A stretch of 64,000 nt of DNA from Paenibacillus radicibacter (GCF_024721995.1 NZ_JANQBC010000002.1:186001-250000); one strand, 5' to 3'; positions 44,191 to 53,061 are shown, numbered from the stretch's first letter. Numbers and translations are program-made. The notes: a model not told the origin generated them from the letters alone.

Positions 44191-45057
44191 TCAATTCCCC
44201 TTAATCGAAATAATTACGTTATCAATGAGCCTTGTTGCTCCAAATTTCACAGCAAGAGCGATGATCAGACTTTCTGATTCTTGGTCATCAAGACGTTCAA
44301 CTGTCTCAAGTGCAGGATAGCTCAGCACTTCAACATAGTCGATCTCAGCAAGCGGTGATGCCGAGATCTGGTTCGTAATCCGCTCACGAATATCGGATAC
44401 AAGGTTTGGTGCATCTGTTATTAGCCACTGCTTCGTTTCCATCAAAGTACGAGATAATACAAGCGCTTCATTGCGCTGCTCGCTACTCAGGTAGACGTTA
44501 CGAGAGCTCATAGCAAGCCCGTCTTCTTCACGTAGAATCGGACAAGGTACGATCTCAACTGGCATATTGAGGTCATTCACCATCTGTGTAATGACAGCAA
44601 CTTGCTGGGCATCTTTCATACCAAAGTAAGCCTTATCCGGTTGTACAATATTGAACAATTTCGATACCACTAATGTTACTCCTGCAAAATGTCCTGGGCG
44701 CGACGCACCGCATAATTTCGTTGTAATATCGCTCACGATGACTTCTGTCTTCGAAGGACGCGGATAGATCTCTTCCACTTGCGGGAAAAATACAATGTCA
44801 GCCCCAGCTTCCTTCGCAATCGCTAAGTCACGCTCTTCGTTGCGCGGATATTTATCAAAGTCCTCATTCGGACCGAATTGTGTAGGATTTACAAAAATAC
44901 TTAGTACAACAATTTGGCATTCTTCACGTGCTTTGTGCAAAAGGGATGCATGACCGGCATGTAAAAACCCCATTGTGGGTACAAATCCAACAAGCGCATC
45001 AAACGGTCTTTTCTTAAGTTCCGATCGTAATTCGCTTATCGTACGAATAACTTTCAT
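44191..45057 (-). CDS. panC: Pantothenate synthetase
   Basis: ATP-dependent condensation of pantoate and beta-alanine. The 288-residue protein has the HIGH-like nucleotide motif in [38 protein letters not shown], the pantoate site region [10 protein letters not shown] and the KMSKS-like loop [10 protein letters not shown]. It is downstream of panB by 31 nt and upstream of panD by 4 nt, one operon. Confidence 0.97.
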   Translation of the reverse strand: MKVIRTISELRSELKKRPFDALVGFVPTMGFLHAGHASLLHKAREECQIVVLSIFVNPTQFGPNEDFDKYPRNEERDLAIAKEAGADIVFFPQVEEIYPRPSKTEVIVSDITTKLCGASRPGHFAGVTLVVSKLFNIVQPDKAYFGMKDAQQVAVITQMVNDLNMPVEIVPCPILREEDGLAMSSRNVYLSSEQRNEALVLSRTLMETKQWLITDAPNLVSDIRERITNQISASPLAEIDYVEVLSYPALETVERLDDQESESLIIALAVKFGATRLIDNVIISIKGN

Positions 45058-45088
45058 TTCTCATCCGACTCCTATCTATATTAAGCGA

Positions 45089-45952
45089 TTATTCGTTGTC
45101 GCTGCCGTACAGCTTTTGCGCTAATTCTTGATCCATTTGGAATCCGTGTGCTTCAGTCGGGAAGCTGCGATCCTTCACTTCTTTCACAAATTCCGCGATT
45201 CCATTTTGAATCGTCTCACCGATGTTCGCGTAAGTTTTCACGAAGCGCTTCGGATGACTTGGCGGGCCATATTGCAAAATATCATGGTACACAAGTACTT
45301 GACCATCACATGTTGGGCCTGCACCGATACCGATCGTTGGAATCGTTAATTGATCCGTAATCCAAGCCGCTAATTCCTCCGTAACAAGTTCAAGCACGAT
45401 TGCGAATGCACCTGCTGCTTCAATTGCCTTCGCATCTGCAAGCATTTTCTGTGCTTGATCCGAGTTCTTACCTTGTACCTTGAAGCCACCAATTTGGTGA
45501 ATGGATTGTGGGGTCAATCCAAGGTGACCCATAACAGGAATCCCTGCACTTGTCAGTGCTTGTACGGCTGGTGCAATCTCAGCTCCACCCTCCATCTTAA
45601 CCGCTTTCGCTAAGCCCTCTTGCATGATGCGAGCCGCGTTGCGAAGGGTTTGATCAATCGATCCATGATAAGTCAAGAATGGCATATCCGTTACGACGAA
45701 TGTCGTTTTGACTGCACGTACAACGGAGCGAGTATGGTAGATCATGTCTTCCAAAGTTACAGGGACTGTTGAGTCATAACCAAGTACGACATTCCCTAGA
45801 GAATCCCCGACCAGAATAATGTCTGTACCTGCTTGTTCAACGAGGTAAGCGGAAGGAAAATCATATGCGGTTACGACAGTGATCGGCTCACCGTCCTGCT
45901 TCATTTTCAAAATTTTAGATGTTGTAATCGGTCTGCGAACTGCTGTTGTCAT
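45089..45952 (-). CDS. panB: 3-methyl-2-oxobutanoate hydroxymethyltransferase
   Basis: First pantothenate enzyme: transfers a one-carbon unit from 5,10-methylene-THF to 2-oxoisovalerate. The 287-residue TIM-barrel protein shows ITVVTAYDFPSAYLVEQAG, LVGDSLGNVVLGYDST (metal Asp), KMEGGAEIAP, PVMGHLGLTPQ, and FAIVLELV, GIGAGPTCDGQVLVYHD. The start is preceded by a 420-nt leader region holding a hairpin repeat, a terminator and a pan-motif-like RNA, so its expression is probably controlled in the leader. Confidence 0.97.
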   Translation of the reverse strand: MTTAVRRPITTSKILKMKQDGEPITVVTAYDFPSAYLVEQAGTDIILVGDSLGNVVLGYDSTVPVTLEDMIYHTRSVVRAVKTTFVVTDMPFLTYHGSIDQTLRNAARIMQEGLAKAVKMEGGAEIAPAVQALTSAGIPVMGHLGLTPQSIHQIGGFKVQGKNSDQAQKMLADAKAIEAAGAFAIVLELVTEELAAWITDQLTIPTIGIGAGPTCDGQVLVYHDILQYGPPSHPKRFVKTYANIGETIQNGIAEFVKEVKDRSFPTEAHGFQMDQELAQKLYGSDNE

Positions 45953-46000
45953 TACATTACCTACTTTCGATTGAATGTGACAGCATGAAGTAGATGTTGG

Positions 46001-46162
46001 GGAGCAACAAAAAGTATGGCTACTTACGTAGAAAAGAGTGCTTCCAGTCGCTGTTGAAATCGTGACTCTTGGATTTTATTCTATGGTAATTTCACGATTT
46101 CAAAGGCGAACGCTTCGCTCTTCCAACACTCTTTTCTACTCCATTGCACTTTTTGTTGCTCC
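46001..46162. repeat. Nested inverted-repeat (MITE/REP-like) element, copy 2
   Basis: Perfect outer arms GGAGCAACAAAAAGT (46001-46015)/ACTTTTTGTTGCTCC (46148-46162), a second perfect stem GTAGAAAAGAGTG (46028-46040)/CACTCTTTTCTAC (46127-46139), and a core TTGAAATCGTGA (46054-46065)/TCACGATTTCAA (46092-46103). It is related to copy 1 at 19976-20131. It sits between the leader terminator and panB. Confidence 0.88.
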
Positions 46163-46174
46163 GTAGGAGAAAAT

Positions 46175-46206
46175 AAAAAAGCCTAATAGCATGAGCTAAT
46201 AGGCCT
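46175..46206 (-). terminator. Intrinsic terminator or attenuator upstream of panB
   Basis: On the minus strand GCCTATTAGC pairs with GCTATTAGGC (one mismatch, loop TCAT) and is followed by TTTTTT. It may end the cca-birA transcript or act as the expression platform of the leader RNA just upstream. Confidence 0.85.
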
Positions 46207-46227
46207 TCAACGTCAAAAGAATCATAT

Positions 46228-46272
46228 GATCCTTTCTGTCTCGGTCCTTACGGCTCAGAGCAGAATCCAACA
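46228..46272 (-). ncRNA. pan-motif-like regulatory RNA in the panBCD leader
   Basis: Minus-strand hairpin: TTCTG, CTC, TGAG, CC-GTAA-GG, ACC, GAG, bulged A, CAGAA. It is a small stem with a GTAA tetraloop, an internal loop and a bulged adenosine. The pan motif, known from 5' leaders of panB operons in Firmicutes, is a simple hairpin with conserved bulged A residues. The match is by eye and by location; I cannot score it against the covariance model. Confidence 0.5.
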
Positions 46273-46374
46273 TACTACTTATACAATTTCCATTAGGGTT
46301 GTTACACAAACATGAAAATAATGCTGTTGTAAGTGCAATTCCGCATGCGGATATCGCCTCACAGCATTATTATA

Positions 46375-47376
46375 TCAAGATTGAGTGAGAGTGTCATCCT
46401 TTTTTCCATATAACTCCACGTCTCCGGAAAAAATACACAATTGCTCACCTGTACTAGATACAATACGCAGTCCACCTGACTCATCAATACCTGATGCAAT
46501 CCCTTCCACGATGCCATCGCGAGGGGTATGTATTTGAATCGGTCGATGCAGAGTCACAGAAAGTGCTTCCCATAGGGCGCGAATTGTCGCAAATCCTTCT
46601 TGATGATATAGCTTATACAACTGCTCAAGCTCCTGAAGGAATGAAGCGATCAGCGTTTCACGATAGACTTGCTCACCCGAAGCAATAGCTAGTGACGTTG
46701 CAATATCAAGCAGTTCAGGTGGATAGTCCTCCTCGCCCAAGTTCGCAGATATGCCCACTCCGCAGATCACATGCTTGATCCGTTCATCTTCAGCACTCGA
46801 CTCAAGCAATATTCCGCATACCTTCTTGCCATTAATGAGCAAGTCATTGGGCCATTTGATCCCGATGTCTACTTTGCATTCCCGACGAATGGTCCGACAT
46901 AGCGCTACTGCGGTGAGCAGTGTTAACTGCGGGGCAAAATGAATCGGGATTTGCGGTTTGAGCACCACACTCATCCAAATTCCCTTCCCTTTAGGGGAAT
47001 ACCACTTTCGCCCCATGCGACCGCGACCAGCCGTTTGCGATTCTGCGATCACAATCGTGCCTTCCGGCGCACCTTCGGCAACTTTTTGCTTCGCAATCGT
47101 TTGGGTCGAATCCACTTCATCATAGTAATGAATACTTCTGCCCATCGACTCGGTCTCAAGTTTGCCAAGTAAAGTAGGAATGTCTAATTTCGCAGGCACT
47201 TGAACAAGGCGGTATCCCTTGCGTGAAGATGCCTCAAACACATAGCCTTGTGCGCGAAGGGAACGAATCCCCTTCCACACAGCAGTACGAGAGCAGCCAA
47301 GCTGCTTGCTGAGGTCTTCACCGGATACGAACGCACCTATATTTTTCTCGAAAATTTGTAAAATCGTATCTAACAA
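46375..47376 (-). CDS. birA: Biotin-[acetyl-CoA carboxylase] ligase / biotin repressor
   Basis: Bifunctional 333-residue protein. An N-terminal winged helix (GEDLSKQLGCSRTAVWKGIRSL) binds the biotin operator; the central domain has biotinyl-AMP motifs DSTQTIAKQK, the GRGRMGRKWYSPKGKGIWMS loop and IKWPNDLLINGKKVCGILLE; a C-terminal SH3-like domain follows. It starts at TTG 47376, right behind the cca stop. cca-birA-panBCD is the B. subtilis order. No biotin genes are in the window. Confidence 0.95.
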   Translation of the reverse strand: MLDTILQIFEKNIGAFVSGEDLSKQLGCSRTAVWKGIRSLRAQGYVFEASSRKGYRLVQVPAKLDIPTLLGKLETESMGRSIHYYDEVDSTQTIAKQKVAEGAPEGTIVIAESQTAGRGRMGRKWYSPKGKGIWMSVVLKPQIPIHFAPQLTLLTAVALCRTIRRECKVDIGIKWPNDLLINGKKVCGILLESSAEDERIKHVICGVGISANLGEEDYPPELLDIATSLAIASGEQVYRETLIASFLQELEQLYKLYHQEGFATIRALWEALSVTLHRPIQIHTPRDGIVEGIASGIDESGGLRIVSSTGEQLCIFSGDVELYGKKDDTLTQS

Positions 47377-47378
47377 CG

Positions 47379-48839
47379 TTATTCACTCTTTTCCTTAAGC
47401 TCAACTAATGCAGCTTCGATAAGCTGAGCTCGGCTATTAGATAACTTGCCCACAGCAACTCGGTTCAATAGTTCGTGTAACAATTGACCAACCCACGGTC
47501 CGCCTTTCATTCCCGCGGCTTGCATTAAATCGCTGCCTGTAATTGCAAGCTCAGATACCATCGTGCAAGGCATCTCAGTAAGCCACTGGTTGCCACTAGC
47601 GAGTATCAAATCACATGCATCGGTATGCAAAAATGTTAGGAGGCGGGAAGTGGAAAGATCCGCAGCCGTTTCGGGTACCGTGGATGAGCTTACAGCTCCA
47701 TCCACGGTCGGCACGGGCTGCGCAGGCGCGCTCTCGCGCGGTGGCGCAGCTTGCATGTCCGATGGCGCACTCGGCGCCGCCATCGCCGCCCCCGCGGCGC
47801 GGCGAAGCACGGCGATGGCAGCCAGCCATCGCTGCGCAGCCTTCGCGCCGTAGCGAACCGCGGCGAGCTTCACCGTCGCCGCGAGAGCCACCTCGCTTGC
47901 CGGCTCTGCCAGGCAAGCGGTAGCAACGAAGTCGTCGTGCAATGCGACGACGGCGACTACCTCTTCGCCGGCTGCGCGGGCGAAGGTGAGCTGCCGCAGC
48001 GCATGGCGTGCGGCAGCAGGTCCCTCCTCCGTCAACAGGAGGAGGAGGGACCACCGCGCGCTGACATCGGCCAGCGCGGTGAGGTTCGCTAGCGCACCTG
48101 CGGATAGCTTGGTGCGCCACGCGGTGGCTACAGGCAGGCCGAGGTCCTGCCTGAAATACGCCAACAGCTCGCTATCCAGCAAGAGCTGCAAGCCTCTCTC
48201 CGGTGACTCCCCCCCGACCAATCGCTCTAGCTCCGCACGCACACGCTCCATCGCAATGTGCTTGAGCAGCGGTGCTTGCGTGCATAACGCCTCCCAAGTC
48301 TCATCCTCGATTTGCATCTGATATCCTGCAGCAAATCGTACACATCGCAGTAAACGCAGTGCATCCTCGCCGAATCGCTCCATCGGATTTCCAACACAGC
48401 GCAGAATTGCCGCTTCCAAATCCTGTTGCCCACCGAATGGATCAATGATCTGACCCTCTAATCCGAGTGCCATGGCATTCATCGTAAAATCTCGGCGCTG
48501 CAAATCCTCTTCTAAGTTCGTTACATACTGAACGTCAGTCGGTCTGCGAAAATCCACATATGCCGTTTCTGTCCGAAATGTCGTCACTTCGAAGGGTTGC
48601 TTGTCGATCAGCACCGTTACCGTCCCATGCTGCAAGCCCGTCGGTACCGTCCGTTCAAAGCAAGCAATTACTTCTTCAGGCTTCGCTGAAGTCGCAATAT
48701 CAATATCCTTGACTGGTTTGCCAAGACATGCATCACGAATACAGCCCCCGACAAAGTAAGCCTCATAGCCACTGGCATGAAGCTGTGCAAGCACCTGCCT
48801 GCCCGCTTTTTCCGTAACACCTAGATTCCAAGCTTGCAT
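47379..48839 (-). CDS. cca: CCA tRNA nucleotidyltransferase with GC-rich insertion
   Basis: Adds or repairs the 3' CCA of tRNAs. The 486-residue protein has the class II head: YFVGGCIRDACLGKPVKDIDIATSA, the EVTTFRTETAYVDFRRP region, RDFTMNAMAL and DALRLLRCVRFAA. After residue ~240 comes an Ala-rich part with a non-conserved linker (AAPSAPSDMQAAPPRESAPA), encoded by DNA far richer in G+C (about 47690-48130) than either flank. It is longer than the ~400 residues of B. subtilis Cca because of this. ATG 48839 is preferred over GTG 48848; neither has a strong site. The C-terminal end (MKGGPWVGQLLHELLNRV) is normal. Confidence 0.92.
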   Translation of the reverse strand: MQAWNLGVTEKAGRQVLAQLHASGYEAYFVGGCIRDACLGKPVKDIDIATSAKPEEVIACFERTVPTGLQHGTVTVLIDKQPFEVTTFRTETAYVDFRRPTDVQYVTNLEEDLQRRDFTMNAMALGLEGQIIDPFGGQQDLEAAILRCVGNPMERFGEDALRLLRCVRFAAGYQMQIEDETWEALCTQAPLLKHIAMERVRAELERLVGGESPERGLQLLLDSELLAYFRQDLGLPVATAWRTKLSAGALANLTALADVSARWSLLLLLTEEGPAAARHALRQLTFARAAGEEVVAVVALHDDFVATACLAEPASEVALAATVKLAAVRYGAKAAQRWLAAIAVLRRAAGAAMAAPSAPSDMQAAPPRESAPAQPVPTVDGAVSSSTVPETAADLSTSRLLTFLHTDACDLILASGNQWLTEMPCTMVSELAITGSDLMQAAGMKGGPWVGQLLHELLNRVAVGKLSNSRAQLIEAALVELKEKSE

Positions 48840-48872
48840 CCTATTCACAACCTTACTTCGATTCCATCTTCA

Positions 48873-50057
48873 TTATTTGCTATATTCACATGCTCCGGGA
48901 TCTAACAAACGCAGCTCCGGTGGCATTGTACGTCCTAATGTTCGATAATAAATCTCTTCATATTGCAGCGTAATATAATCATTACAGAACGTGTGACGAG
49001 CGCGGTATAGACAAGCCTCACTCACACGTTTATACAGTGCCTCATCTGTAAGTAAACGAATCGCGTACTGCGCCATCGCTTCCGTATCTCCAATAGAAGC
49101 TAAGTAGCCTGTGTCTCCATGTGTTATAAGCTCTGGAATACCACCTGCATTCGAACCGATTGTCGGAACACCACATGCCATCGCCTCAAGCGCAACGAGA
49201 CCAAAACTCTCTTTCTCTGAAGGTAACAACATCACATCAGCTAATGAAATAACCTCTGCAACATCATCTTGTTTACCGCAGAATATAACGCGGTCACCGA
49301 TCCCCAGTTCCTTAACCCGACTATGAACTCTAGACAAATCGGGACCTTCCCCTACGAACATTAACTTACTCTTCACATGCTGCTGAACTTTTGCAAAAAT
49401 TTCAACCACATCCATAACCCTTTTCACAGGTCGGAAGTTCGATATATGTATCAGCAGTTTCTCATCAGGCTCTACGAAATTTTTACGCAGCTCACTAACT
49501 TCGCGCGGGTAGTACACCCTTTTGTCCACAAAGTTATACGCAAGATCGATATCACGATTAATGGCAAGTGAATCTCTCGTTTCACGGATCAAATCCGCAG
49601 ATACAGCGGTTACCGCATCACTCTTATTAATCGCAAAACGAATTAAATCCGAGATCGAATGATCCTGTGCAAGTACCGTAATATCGGTACCGTGCAGTGT
49701 CGTCACGACTTTAAGCTGATCGCCAACCATCTGCTTTGCTAGAATTGCACATACTGCATGCGGAATTGCATAGTGCACATGTAGTAAATCCAGATTTTGC
49801 ATCTGTGCAACTTGTGCCAGCTTACTAGCCAATGACAAGTCATACGGCGGGTATTTAAACACATGATAATCCGATACTTCTACTTCATGATAAAAAATGT
49901 TTTTATCAAATTTGCCTAAGCGAAACGGCAAGCTATGTGTAATAAAATGCACTTCATGCCCTTTTTCAGCGAGCAGTTTACCAAGTTCAGTTGCTACTAC
50001 ACCTGATCCTCCTAGTGTCGGATAGCACGTAATTCCGATTTTCAAAAATTGACTCAT
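48873..50057 (-). CDS. bshA: N-acetyl-alpha-D-glucosaminyl L-malate synthase
   Basis: First enzyme of bacillithiol synthesis: UDP-GlcNAc plus L-malate. A retaining GT-B glycosyltransferase of 394 residues: KIGITCYPTLGGSGVVATEL at the N-terminus, HVHYAIPHAVCA and TTLHGTDITVL, then the nucleotide-binding domain with ISNFRPVKR, VGEGPDLSRV and the E-x7-E motif EKESFGLVALEAMACG. It is immediately downstream of bshB1 (2-nt gap), the usual pair. Bacillithiol is the low-molecular-weight thiol of many Firmicutes. Confidence 0.96.
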   Translation of the reverse strand: MSQFLKIGITCYPTLGGSGVVATELGKLLAEKGHEVHFITHSLPFRLGKFDKNIFYHEVEVSDYHVFKYPPYDLSLASKLAQVAQMQNLDLLHVHYAIPHAVCAILAKQMVGDQLKVVTTLHGTDITVLAQDHSISDLIRFAINKSDAVTAVSADLIRETRDSLAINRDIDLAYNFVDKRVYYPREVSELRKNFVEPDEKLLIHISNFRPVKRVMDVVEIFAKVQQHVKSKLMFVGEGPDLSRVHSRVKELGIGDRVIFCGKQDDVAEVISLADVMLLPSEKESFGLVALEAMACGVPTIGSNAGGIPELITHGDTGYLASIGDTEAMAQYAIRLLTDEALYKRVSEACLYRARHTFCNDYITLQYEEIYYRTLGRTMPPELRLLDPGACEYSK

Positions 50058-50059
50058 TA

Positions 50060-50776
50060 TTATCCTTCTCTCTTCAATCCGAAGTAATCTAGAAACAGCG
50101 GCTGCTTCGTTACAAAACCTTCGGCAAATCGAACTCCACCTTTTTGACCTAGCAAGTAATCTCTTGCTTCTACCCGCTCCATATAACTCTGATTCAGCGG
50201 CGTAGCGACATAATCATTGCTTGAGCCAGCAGGATTGAATTGTGTCTGATATGCGCGTAGAGAGTCCAACTTTTGCTCATAAAATGCTGTAACATCTGTC
50301 AATACATCTGCTTCGTGCACATCATTAATAAAATAAAAATACACTTGTGAAACAAGGTGTGCGTCCATGTCAGGTAGGTATTTACGAAGTTTCGCATTGA
50401 ATAATGCTTCTTGTACAATACGGGAGCACATCACATGATCAGGGTGACGATCTTCCCAATACGGCGCAAATAAAATAGATGGACGATGCTTCCGAATTTC
50501 TCTTGTCACGGCTTCAATATGATCAGGGATGAGCTGTAAACCTCGATCTGGAAGCCCTAGATTGGACCGCATATGAAGATGTAGCACTTTAGAAGCAGCA
50601 TTTGCTTCTTGAATGCGCGACTCCACCGTTCCATTGGAAGACATCTCCGCGTAAGTTAAATCACACATACCGACTTTGTAACCAGCGGCTGTGTGCTTGG
50701 CTATGGTTCCACCCATACCGATTTCTGCATCGTCTGGGTGAGCACCAAAAATCAATATATCTAAATGATCATCCAT
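50060..50776 (-). CDS. bshB1: N-acetyl-alpha-D-glucosaminyl L-malate deacetylase
   Basis: Second bacillithiol enzyme; removes acetate from GlcNAc-malate. The 238-residue LmbE/PIG-L-type zinc hydrolase has LIFGAHPDDAEIGMGGTIA with the metal ligands His and Asp, GLPDRGLQ, and the later zinc His in FAPYWEDRHPDHVMCS. The ATG overlaps the mgsA stop by 1 nt (TAATG), and bshA follows after 2 nt. Confidence 0.95.
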   Translation of the reverse strand: MDDHLDILIFGAHPDDAEIGMGGTIAKHTAAGYKVGMCDLTYAEMSSNGTVESRIQEANAASKVLHLHMRSNLGLPDRGLQLIPDHIEAVTREIRKHRPSILFAPYWEDRHPDHVMCSRIVQEALFNAKLRKYLPDMDAHLVSQVYFYFINDVHEADVLTDVTAFYEQKLDSLRAYQTQFNPAGSSNDYVATPLNQSYMERVEARDYLLGQKGGVRFAEGFVTKQPLFLDYFGLKREG

Positions 50777-51192
50777 TACATCTCACCCGGTTTATACGTA
50801 TTATCTAACGCTCTCCAACCCATATCTCCGTGCTCAATTGCTTTAATTACAATTTCAGCTGATGCCAAATTGGTTGCAACCGGAATCCCTATCACATCGC
50901 AAAGACGCAAAAGTGCAATAATATCGGGTTCATGCGGTTGTGCCATTAGTGGATCACGCAAGAAAATGATCGCATCCATCTTATTTTCCGCAACTAAAGC
51001 ACCGATTTGTTGATCTCCGCCAAGTGGCCCTGAGTTAAATCGGTGTACGCTTAGTGATGTATTCTCCATAATCCGAGTACCTGTTGTACCTGTACCGTAT
51101 AACGTATGATTAGCAAGTACGTTCTCATAGGCAATTGTAAAATCAACCATCTCTTCTTTCTTTCGGTCATGAGCAATTAGTGCAATATTCAT
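50776..51192 (-). CDS. mgsA: Methylglyoxal synthase
   Basis: Converts dihydroxyacetone phosphate to methylglyoxal, a phosphate-releasing bypass of glycolysis. The 138-residue protein has the full family motifs: [39 protein letters not shown] with catalytic Asp, and [15 protein letters not shown]. Its position next to bshB1-bshA is conserved in Bacilli; bacillithiol takes part in methylglyoxal detoxification, so the neighbourhood makes sense. Confidence 0.97.
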   Translation of the reverse strand: MNIALIAHDRKKEEMVDFTIAYENVLANHTLYGTGTTGTRIMENTSLSVHRFNSGPLGGDQQIGALVAENKMDAIIFLRDPLMAQPHEPDIIALLRLCDVIGIPVATNLASAEIVIKAIEHGDMGWRALDNTYKPGEM

Positions 51193-51278
51193 CAGAATTT
51201 CCTCCTGTGATAACGATCTGAATTGTTGAATACGCGTTCAAAAAGCGACTTTTTGAACTCACTCTTGTATTTAAGTAA

Positions 51279-51315
51279 ATAAGGACAGAGCGTAATAATT
51301 ACGCCTTGTCCCCAT
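51279..51315 (-). terminator. Hairpin after dapB
   Basis: GGACA..GCGTAAT pairs with ATTACGC..TGTCC at 51282-51310; the minus-strand tail TTATTTACTT is only partly T-rich. Possible terminator between dapB and mgsA, which are otherwise 130 nt apart. Confidence 0.55.
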
Positions 51316-51322
51316 TGTAAAC

Positions 51323-52126
51323 CTATTCAACAAAATGCTCAAACCCATAAATCATCCCAGTGTATGTCATCACCTTTTTGCAGGCAACACTTACCCCTGG
51401 CATATAAGAGGATCTTTCATAGGAATCATTGCGTATTTTCAGTGATTGACCTGCAGCGCCGAAGATTACTTCTTGTTGTGCAAACACCCCAGGTAAACGC
51501 ACACTATGTATCCGGAATCCCTCATACAATGCACCGCGAGCTCCATCAATCGTTTCTTCTTCACTCGGATTTCCTTGACGGAATTCATCACGATTCTGTG
51601 CAATAATCTCTGCTGTTTTCACTGCTGTACCTGATGGTGCATCTAGCTTCTGATCTCCATGATACTCAATAATTTCAACATGTGGGAAATATTTTGCCGC
51701 TTGTGCAGCAAATTTCATCATCAGAATGGCGCCGATCGAGAAGTTTGGTGCGATAAGCCCGCCAATTCCTTTTTCCTGACAAAGCTTGTCCAACTCTTCG
51801 ATCTGCTCAGGGGTAAACCCTGTCGTTCCAATTACAGGACGTACTCCATGCTTAATCGCGATCTCTGTATGGAGTACGGCGGAATGCGGCAGTGTAAAAT
51901 CAACCAGCACATCCGCCCCACTCTCAACTAGAGCAAGCTCCAGATCATTCGTAACGGCAATTCCGCAAGGTTTCATACCTACAGCTACGCCAGCATCTTC
52001 CCCTTCTGTAGTACGATTAACCGCGGCTACCAATTCGAGTTCTGGATCATTTAATACCATCTTTACAACTTCACGGCCCATTTTTCCATAGGCTCCTGCT
52101 ACTGCAACTTTAATACGTTCACTCAT
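51323..52126 (-). CDS. dapB: 4-hydroxy-tetrahydrodipicolinate reductase
   Basis: NAD(P)H-dependent step in lysine and diaminopimelate synthesis. The 267-residue protein has the Rossmann motif VAVAGAYGKMGREVVKMV, GTTGFTPEQ, APNFSIGAILMM and the active site IIEYHGDQKLDAPSGTAVKT. In the usual E-x-HH-x2-K pattern the second His is Gly here, while the first His and the Lys are kept. It overlaps the upstream TPR gene by 8 nt. mgsA lies downstream after a possible terminator. Confidence 0.95.
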   Translation of the reverse strand: MSERIKVAVAGAYGKMGREVVKMVLNDPELELVAAVNRTTEGEDAGVAVGMKPCGIAVTNDLELALVESGADVLVDFTLPHSAVLHTEIAIKHGVRPVIGTTGFTPEQIEELDKLCQEKGIGGLIAPNFSIGAILMMKFAAQAAKYFPHVEIIEYHGDQKLDAPSGTAVKTAEIIAQNRDEFRQGNPSEEETIDGARGALYEGFRIHSVRLPGVFAQQEVIFGAAGQSLKIRNDSYERSSYMPGVSVACKKVMTYTGMIYGFEHFVE

Positions 52127-52661
52127 TCTTATCTGATTCCTTCCTATCTAATCCCAAATATTGAGATAATTGTACTTGGTAATTAAGAAGCAATTCCTGT
52201 GCGAGTTCATGTTCAGGTTCAAGCCTCAGCGCTTCCTTAATAACATGAATAGCTGGATAGTAATCTTCAAGCTCGACATACGCCTCAGCTAGCAGTAAAT
52301 AGGCTTCAATTAATAGGGGGTCCCACTCTAACGCCTGTTTCAAGAGAATAATCGATGCATAAGCAGATTCTGCGGTACCATCTAAGCGATGTTCAGTCTG
52401 CCGGGTTAACTCTTGTGCCTGCAGTCTTAATATGTGCTGTCGGTACACTTCGTTATTTGGCTCTAGCTGTGATGCTTGATACGCATATTGCTCTGCTTTT
52501 ATTAACTTATTACTCCGAAAATAGGTGATAGACAGACGGTAGTACAATGAAGCATTGCCCGGATCACTTTCAATTGCTTTATGAAACCAATCAATAGCTG
52601 CTTCAAAGTCACTTAGCAACAAAGATTCATAAGCTTTTTTTATTAAAAAATCGCTATCCAT
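52119..52661 (-). CDS. TPR-repeat protein
   Basis: A 180-residue protein built of tetratricopeptide repeats: FEAAIDWFHKAIESDPGNAS, LIKAEQYAYQASQLEPNNEV, SIILLKQALEWDPLLIEAY and YYPAIHVIKEALRLEPEHEL. No signal peptide is seen, so it is cytoplasmic. ATG 52661 is preferred because GAGGTGG sits 6 nt upstream; in-frame ATGs further up have no site. It is coupled to dapB by an 8-nt overlap. No partner or function is known. Confidence 0.8.
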   Translation of the reverse strand: MDSDFLIKKAYESLLLSDFEAAIDWFHKAIESDPGNASLYYRLSITYFRSNKLIKAEQYAYQASQLEPNNEVYRQHILRLQAQELTRQTEHRLDGTAESAYASIILLKQALEWDPLLIEAYLLLAEAYVELEDYYPAIHVIKEALRLEPEHELAQELLLNYQVQLSQYLGLDRKESDKNE

Positions 52662-52728
52662 GACCATCCACCTCAACTTGCATGTGATATACTGGCTTGG
52701 GGGATGGTACATCATATGTAGCTATTGT

Positions 52729-53061
52729 TTACTCGGTTCCCTTTTTTGTCCAACGGTTCGCATCACGCGTATTGAACTTATTTAACACTTTATCATGTGC
52801 CTCGGTCAAATCAATACCAAGTGAGTTAGCAAAACAGATTGTAATGAACAGGATATCACCAAGTTCCATTTCAATGGAGTTTGCCTCTTCGGTCGATTTT
52901 TTAGGCTTTTCCCCAAATTCATGATTGACCTCACGAGCAAGTTCACCCACTTCTTCGGTCATACGAGCAAGCATGGAAAGTGGTGAGAAATAACCTTCCT
53001 TGTATTGAGAAATATATTCATGTACTTCATTCTGTAGATCTTGAAGCGAACGTTTCGTCAT
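52729..53061 (-). CDS. ypjD: MazG-like nucleotide pyrophosphohydrolase (YpjD-like)
   Basis: A 110-residue all-alpha NTP pyrophosphohydrolase, probably sanitising abnormal nucleotides. The MazG-type metal site is visible as EEVGELAREVNHE followed by EANSIEMELGDILFITICFAN, with the EExxE..ExxD pattern. It lies next to dapB in B. subtilis too. ATG 53061 has AAGGG at better spacing than ATG 53064. The divergent yitT-family gene starts 90 bp away. Confidence 0.88.
   Translation of the reverse strand: MTKRSLQDLQNEVHEYISQYKEGYFSPLSMLARMTEEVGELAREVNHEFGEKPKKSTEEANSIEMELGDILFITICFANSLGIDLTEAHDKVLNKFNTRDANRWTKKGTE

Larger units (their letters stand above)
45953..46374 (-). other. Long non-coding leader of panBCD
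   Basis: No gene is seen. In transcription order (minus) it holds a possible -10 (TATAAG, 46283-46278), a pan-motif-like hairpin (46228-46272), an intrinsic terminator (46175-46206) and hairpin repeat copy 2 (46001-46162), then about 50 nt to panB. TATAAG has only a poor -35 (GTAACA), so promoter identity is tentative. Confidence 0.6.

Noticed and set aside
47611-48321. Several long frames on both strands inside cca
   Set aside because: They arise from scarcity of stop codons in the G+C-rich island; only the cca frame carries family motifs.
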